DNA from: Betaproteobacteria bacterium UBA931
GTDB lineage: Bacteria > Pseudomonadota > Gammaproteobacteria > Burkholderiales > Casimicrobiaceae
Length of the DNA: 8,749 bases
Assembly: GCA_002293615.1 (NCBI GenBank)
Contig: DBDN01000086.1
Coordinates: 17,406-26,154, forward strand
Direction of reading: 5' to 3'
Positions within the stretch are counted from its first letter, which is position 1, and each line of letters starts with the position of its first letter. The translations under genes were made by a program, and so were the position numbers. Positions 6,122 through 8,749 of the stretch are shown here, in pieces. Below the pieces are notes generated by a model that worked only from the letters and a program-made list of their open reading frames with translations, made no database searches and was not told the DNA's origin.

Positions 6122-7783
6122 ATGAAGTCTAAAATGATGAGCTTGGGATGTAATCTGGTAGCAGCAGCAGCTTTCGGCTTGTTTGCTTTGGCGGCACCTT
6201 CCGCTATGGCGCAGGCGAAAGGTGAAGCTAATGTCAATGCGTCGCAATGCTACGCATGTCACCAGCCGATCCAAGCGTTCCACGCCGGAGGCAAACACAA
6301 AACGGTTAACTGTGTTTCCTGTCATACCGGTTTAGCAAATCACAGTAAAGATCCAAGTGCGCGTCCGACGACAAGTGTTGATCCTTCAACATGCGGTTCG
6401 GCGTCTTGCCACAAAGATCAGTTTGATACGTTGTACAAGATGGACTGGCATAAAAAGGCACGTGCTGAAAAAGCGCTTTACAGCGGCCCGGCGCCTAATC
6501 CGTCGTTTGACAAATTGATGGCACCGCATGGCTTTACCAAAGAGCACGCAGAGCCGCGTACGCACGCGTTCATGGTGTACGATCAGTTCATCGCGGATCG
6601 CGCTTTTGGCGGCCGCTTCCAGCCGAAAGACGGTTGGAAAGATCTTGCCCGCCCGGGTGGTTTCTTCAAAACCTGGGACGTTCTCGAAGATCGTTATCCT
6701 GGTGAACCGCACAAAGCGTTTGCTCCTGGCTATGCCGCAGCGGCTAATCCGGTTTGCTTGTCCTGTAAATCGATGGACCACATCCTTGATTGGGCATACA
6801 TGGGCGATCCGGCACCGGGCACCAAGTGGAGCCGTATGTCGAATGTGGTCGATATGGCGAAAGACATCAACCATGCGTTGAACTGTTTCTTCTGCCATGA
6901 TCCGCACTCGGCTGAACCGCGTATTATTCGCGACGCTATGATCCAGGCGATTACCCGTCCGGAAGCGGATACATTGTTCCACAGAGATGCCAATAAGCCT
7001 AAAGTTGAAGTGCACGATCTGGGCTTACGCGGTTATACCCGCAAGATCGCGATCCTCGACAGGTACGACACCAAACTGCAATGCGGTCAGTGCCACGTTG
7101 AGTACAATTGCAATCCGGGCACCGATACGACGACAGGCGAAGCCGTGACTATGGCTGATCAACGTACCAACCATTTCCCGCTGATTAACGTATTTGAACT
7201 CAGTCAGCATTACAAAAACCTGAAGTTCAAAGATTTCAAAAACAAGATCAGTGGCGCCATGTTGTGGAAAGCGCAGCATCCGGATTCTGAAACCTATTAC
7301 GGTTCAGTGCACCAGTTAGCGGGTGTTGAGTGTCATGATTGCCATATGCCGAAGACGAAGAATAAGGCAGGCAAGACCTTTACGAACCACTGGGCTGTTT
7401 CGCCGCGTGAATACCTGAAAGAAACGTGTTTGACCTGCCATCCGGAATGGGATGAGCGTCAGGCGAATTATGTGATTGACGGTATGAAGAACCATTACTA
7501 CGCCAAATTGCGTCATGCTGAATTCTGGCTGACTCGCTTGGTTGACAAGATTGAAGAAGCCAAGAATCTCGGTGTAAACGATGCTGCTCTTGCCGAAGCG
7601 CGCGAAGCGCATTGGGAAGCGCATATCCATTGGGAATGGTGGACGGCAACCAACGGCGGTTATTTCCATCACCATGATCAGGCGGTCAAATCGATAAATA
7701 TGGGTACAGATATTTCCCAGAAGGCGATTGATAAGCTTGACGGCGTGATGGCAGAAGAGCGCGCTAAAATTGCAAAGAAATAA
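6122..7783 (+). CDS. Octaheme cytochrome c nitrite reductase (ONR, TvNiR-like), periplasmic
   Basis: This 553-residue secreted cytochrome probably reduces nitrite to ammonium in the periplasm; the family also reduces hydroxylamine and sulfite. The Sec signal peptide is 1-30 (cleavage after AMA), leaving about 523 residues, close to the roughly 525 of Thioalkalivibrio TvNiR. Eight haem motifs are visible: CYACH (43-47), CVSCH (64-68), CGSASCH (91-97, a CX4CH), CLSCK (212-216), CFFCH (255-259), CGQCH (321-325), CHDCH (404-408) and CLTCH (436-440). The fourth, with lysine K216 as ligand, marks the catalytic haem. Y328 and C330 in HVEYNC match the Tyr-X-Cys pair that forms a thioether bond in TvNiR. 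H397, seven residues before the seventh motif, matches the catalytic His of NrfA/ONR. R160 in DRAFGGRF is the likely catalytic Arg. The C-terminal WEWWTATNGGYFH segment (from 504) is the conserved NrfA/ONR end. Octahaem hydroxylamine oxidoreductase is unlikely because its active haem is CXXCH. The start is fixed by GAGGGGAG about 6 bases upstream. Confidence 0.92.
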   Translation: MKSKMMSLGCNLVAAAAFGLFALAAPSAMAQAKGEANVNASQCYACHQPIQAFHAGGKHKTVNCVSCHTGLANHSKDPSARPTTSVDPSTCGSASCHKDQFDTLYKMDWHKKARAEKALYSGPAPNPSFDKLMAPHGFTKEHAEPRTHAFMVYDQFIADRAFGGRFQPKDGWKDLARPGGFFKTWDVLEDRYPGEPHKAFAPGYAAAANPVCLSCKSMDHILDWAYMGDPAPGTKWSRMSNVVDMAKDINHALNCFFCHDPHSAEPRIIRDAMIQAITRPEADTLFHRDANKPKVEVHDLGLRGYTRKIAILDRYDTKLQCGQCHVEYNCNPGTDTTTGEAVTMADQRTNHFPLINVFELSQHYKNLKFKDFKNKISGAMLWKAQHPDSETYYGSVHQLAGVECHDCHMPKTKNKAGKTFTNHWAVSPREYLKETCLTCHPEWDERQANYVIDGMKNHYYAKLRHAEFWLTRLVDKIEEAKNLGVNDAALAEAREAHWEAHIHWEWWTATNGGYFHHHDQAVKSINMGTDISQKAIDKLDGVMAEERAKIAKK

Positions 7784-7825
7784 TGTTTCCTTTGTAGTGT
7801 GTGTAATTGTTTTGTGAGATTCACG

Positions 7826-7852
7826 ACGGCACCTTCGGGTGCCGTTTTTTTT
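7826..7852 (+). terminator. Strong Rho-independent terminator of the octaheme cytochrome gene
   Basis: ACGGCACC (7826-7833) and GGTGCCGT (7838-7845) form a perfect 8-bp stem closed by the very stable C(UUCG)G tetraloop, followed by an uninterrupted run of eight T (7845-7852). It lies 42 bp after the stop codon and isolates the cytochrome transcript from rppH. Because the arms are symmetrical but only the plus strand has the T-run, it acts on plus-strand transcription. Confidence 0.95.
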
Positions 7853-7904
7853 GTCAGTGATTTTCCTAAATCGTTACGTCTTAAGGCCATCAGCATCTAG
7901 GCAA

Positions 7905-7910
7905 TAAAAT
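7905..7910 (+). promoter_or_regulatory. Weak candidate -10 element for rppH
   Basis: After the strong terminator rppH needs its own promoter in the 104 bp between 7853 and 7956. TAAAAT (7905-7910) is the best -10 match (5 of 6), in the A+T-rich stretch 7901-7926. The only hexamer at a workable distance upstream is TTAAGG (7881-7886, 3 of 6, 18-bp spacer), which is poor. The element is therefore only a candidate. Confidence 0.25.
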
Positions 7911-7956
7911 AAAACTATGAAACAATGGGCGCAACTTAGAAATTTACAGGTGCAAG

Positions 7957-8574
7957 ATGCTGGATCGAGATGGTTTTCGCCCGAGCATCGCCATCGTAGT
8001 CGCCAATGCAAAAAATCAGGTATTTTGGGCAAAACGTATTCGCGAACATTCATGGCAGTTTCCGCAGGGTGGCATTGACCCGAACGAATCGCCAGAGCAG
8101 GCGATGTATCGAGAGCTTTGGGAAGAGGTTGGCCTGTTCCCCGAGCATGTACAGATTTTAGGTAGGACGCGCGATTGGCTGCGTTATTACGTGCCCAGAA
8201 ACTGGATACGACGTGAATGGCGGGGTAGTTATCGAGGGCAAAAGCAAATCTGGTATTTGCTGCGTTTTGTCGGACGTGATTCGGATATTGATTTGCGTAC
8301 TACCGAAAAACCGGAATTTGATGCTTGGCGCTGGCACGGTTACCATGTGCCGCTTGATGCGGTGATCGAATTTAAACGCGATGTTTATAAAAGCGCGCTA
8401 AAAGAATTGGCGCGTTATCTCTACCGCTCATCCGGTCCCAAAAAATACAGCATGGGACGGCACAAGACACAAAAAACGGGTTTAGAAGCAACTTCTCCAG
8501 AAAGCGCTCAGGATATTGGTGTGGGGTTGACGGAAGAAGAGCGATCACCAGAAATCCCAGCATGTGACGGTTGA
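7957..8574 (+). CDS. rppH: RppH, RNA pyrophosphohydrolase (Nudix hydrolase)
   Basis: RppH removes pyrophosphate from the 5' end of mRNAs in the cytoplasm and so opens them to RNase E decay. The 205-residue protein begins with the family N-terminus (DRDGFRPSIAIVV) and has WQFPQGG at 33-39. The complete Nudix box GX5EX7REUXEEXGU runs from G38 to L60, with the metal-binding R52 E53 L54 W55 E56 E57. The conserved W99 in QKQIWYLL and the domain end at about 157 follow. The residues from about 158 to 205 form a polar, low-complexity tail beyond the E. coli-like core and are probably disordered; such tails occur in betaproteobacterial homologues. The start is supported by AGGTG at 7948-7952, although that is close to the ATG. 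The stop lies 15 bp from the stop of the convergent minus-strand gene. Confidence 0.94.
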   Translation: MLDRDGFRPSIAIVVANAKNQVFWAKRIREHSWQFPQGGIDPNESPEQAMYRELWEEVGLFPEHVQILGRTRDWLRYYVPRNWIRREWRGSYRGQKQIWYLLRFVGRDSDIDLRTTEKPEFDAWRWHGYHVPLDAVIEFKRDVYKSALKELARYLYRSSGPKKYSMGRHKTQKTGLEATSPESAQDIGVGLTEEERSPEIPACDG

Positions 8575-8589
8575 TTCTTGAGTGGGTGA

Positions 8590-8749
8590 CTACTTAGCTG
8601 TCGTTGCCCGTTTTAAACGATCGCAAACCGCAAACCATTCGGTAGTATCGGGTACGGCCTCGATCAGAATCACATCAGCGTCGGTGACATCGAGCGCGCG
8701 CAGCGCGGCGTATAAACGATGCGCATAAAGTGCGGCATCGGCAGGTAGT
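8590..8749 (-). CDS. C-terminal end of a threonylcarbamoyl-AMP synthase (TsaC/Sua5 type), truncated by window edge
   Basis: On the minus strand an open frame enters from the right edge and encodes 52 residues before a TAG at 8590-8592. It begins LPADAALYAHRLYAALRALD and later reads ADVILIEAVPDTTEWFAV, ending in DRLKRATTAK. The pattern YAxxLYAALRxLD, followed by ADxILxE, P, W and a terminal DRLxRA, is what I recall for the end of the Sua5 domain in long bacterial L-threonylcarbamoyladenylate synthases, which make the TC-AMP intermediate of tRNA t6A37. The catalytic YrdC domain lies outside the window, so the assignment rests on the C-terminal pattern alone. The frame is open throughout and the codon use resembles its neighbours. 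Confidence 0.65.
   Translation of the reverse strand, partial: LPADAALYAHRLYAALRALDVTDADVILIEAVPDTTEWFAVCDRLKRATTAK

Noticed and set aside
6122..6151. A cysteine at residue 10 of the octaheme cytochrome (SLGC), suggesting a lipoprotein signal
   Set aside because: The cysteine precedes the hydrophobic core of the signal peptide, whereas a lipobox must follow it. The AMA/QA cleavage site at 30/31 fits ordinary Sec export.
6122..7783. Hydroxylamine oxidoreductase (HAO) as the identity of the octaheme protein
   Set aside because: The haem-4 motif is CLSCK, not CXXCH, and the Tyr-X-Cys and His spacing fit ONR/NrfA. There is no HAO-like partner (haoB, cycA, cycB) in the window.
7917..8087. Short plus-strand frame starting at ATG 7917 just before rppH
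   Set aside because: It has no ribosome site, runs mostly through rppH in another frame, and its translation shows no recognisable pattern.

Overview
The window reads as chromosomal DNA of a Gram-negative proteobacterium with periplasmic multiheme respiration. It has a System I (Ccm) cytochrome c maturation operon, a sigma70-type promoter architecture, an RppH with the proteobacterial WQFPQGG signature, and base composition near 50% G+C. The RppH and the tail of a long-type (Sua5-domain) threonylcarbamoyl-AMP synthase look betaproteobacterial to me, but I cannot place a genus from the sequence alone. Base composition and codon use look even across the window, and I see no mobile element, CRISPR array, tRNA or rRNA.

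Layout. Positions 1-24 hold what is probably the last seven codons of ccmB. Positions 56-5888 are a tightly packed plus-strand operon, ccmC-ccmD-ccmE-ccmF-ccmG-ccmH-ccmI. Three of its junctions overlap (C/D, D/E, G/H) and the others are 15-37 bp apart. A 233-bp regulatory gap (5889-6121) follows, holding a near-consensus FNR/ANR-type box, a plausible sigma70 promoter and two dyads. Then comes a single 553-aa octaheme cytochrome c (6122-7783) closed by a textbook intrinsic terminator (C(UUCG)G loop, eight T). A 173-bp gap leads to rppH (7957-8574). It is convergent, across only 15 bp, with the C-terminal end of a minus-strand tsaC/Sua5-like gene that runs off the right edge.

How the genes work together. 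CcmC loads haem onto CcmE with the help of CcmD. CcmG and CcmH keep apocytochrome cysteines reduced, and CcmF/CcmH/CcmI ligate haem to CXXCH motifs in the periplasm. The next gene encodes a heavy user of that machinery, a secreted protein needing eight covalent haems. Its catalytic haem motif is CXXCK, and it has a Tyr-X-Cys pair and a catalytic-type His. These match the octaheme nitrite reductase (ONR, TvNiR-like) family, which reduces nitrite (also hydroxylamine and sulfite) and makes ammonium from nitrite. The FNR-like box upstream fits induction when oxygen is low. RppH (mRNA 5'-end pyrophosphohydrolase) and TsaC/Sua5 (tRNA t6A) are housekeeping genes with no evident link.

Most of the window is well-known biology. 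The points worth a second look are the ONR itself, its unusual CX4CH third haem motif, its position directly after a general ccm operon with no dedicated CXXCK lyase or quinol-oxidising partner in view, and the layout of its promoter region.
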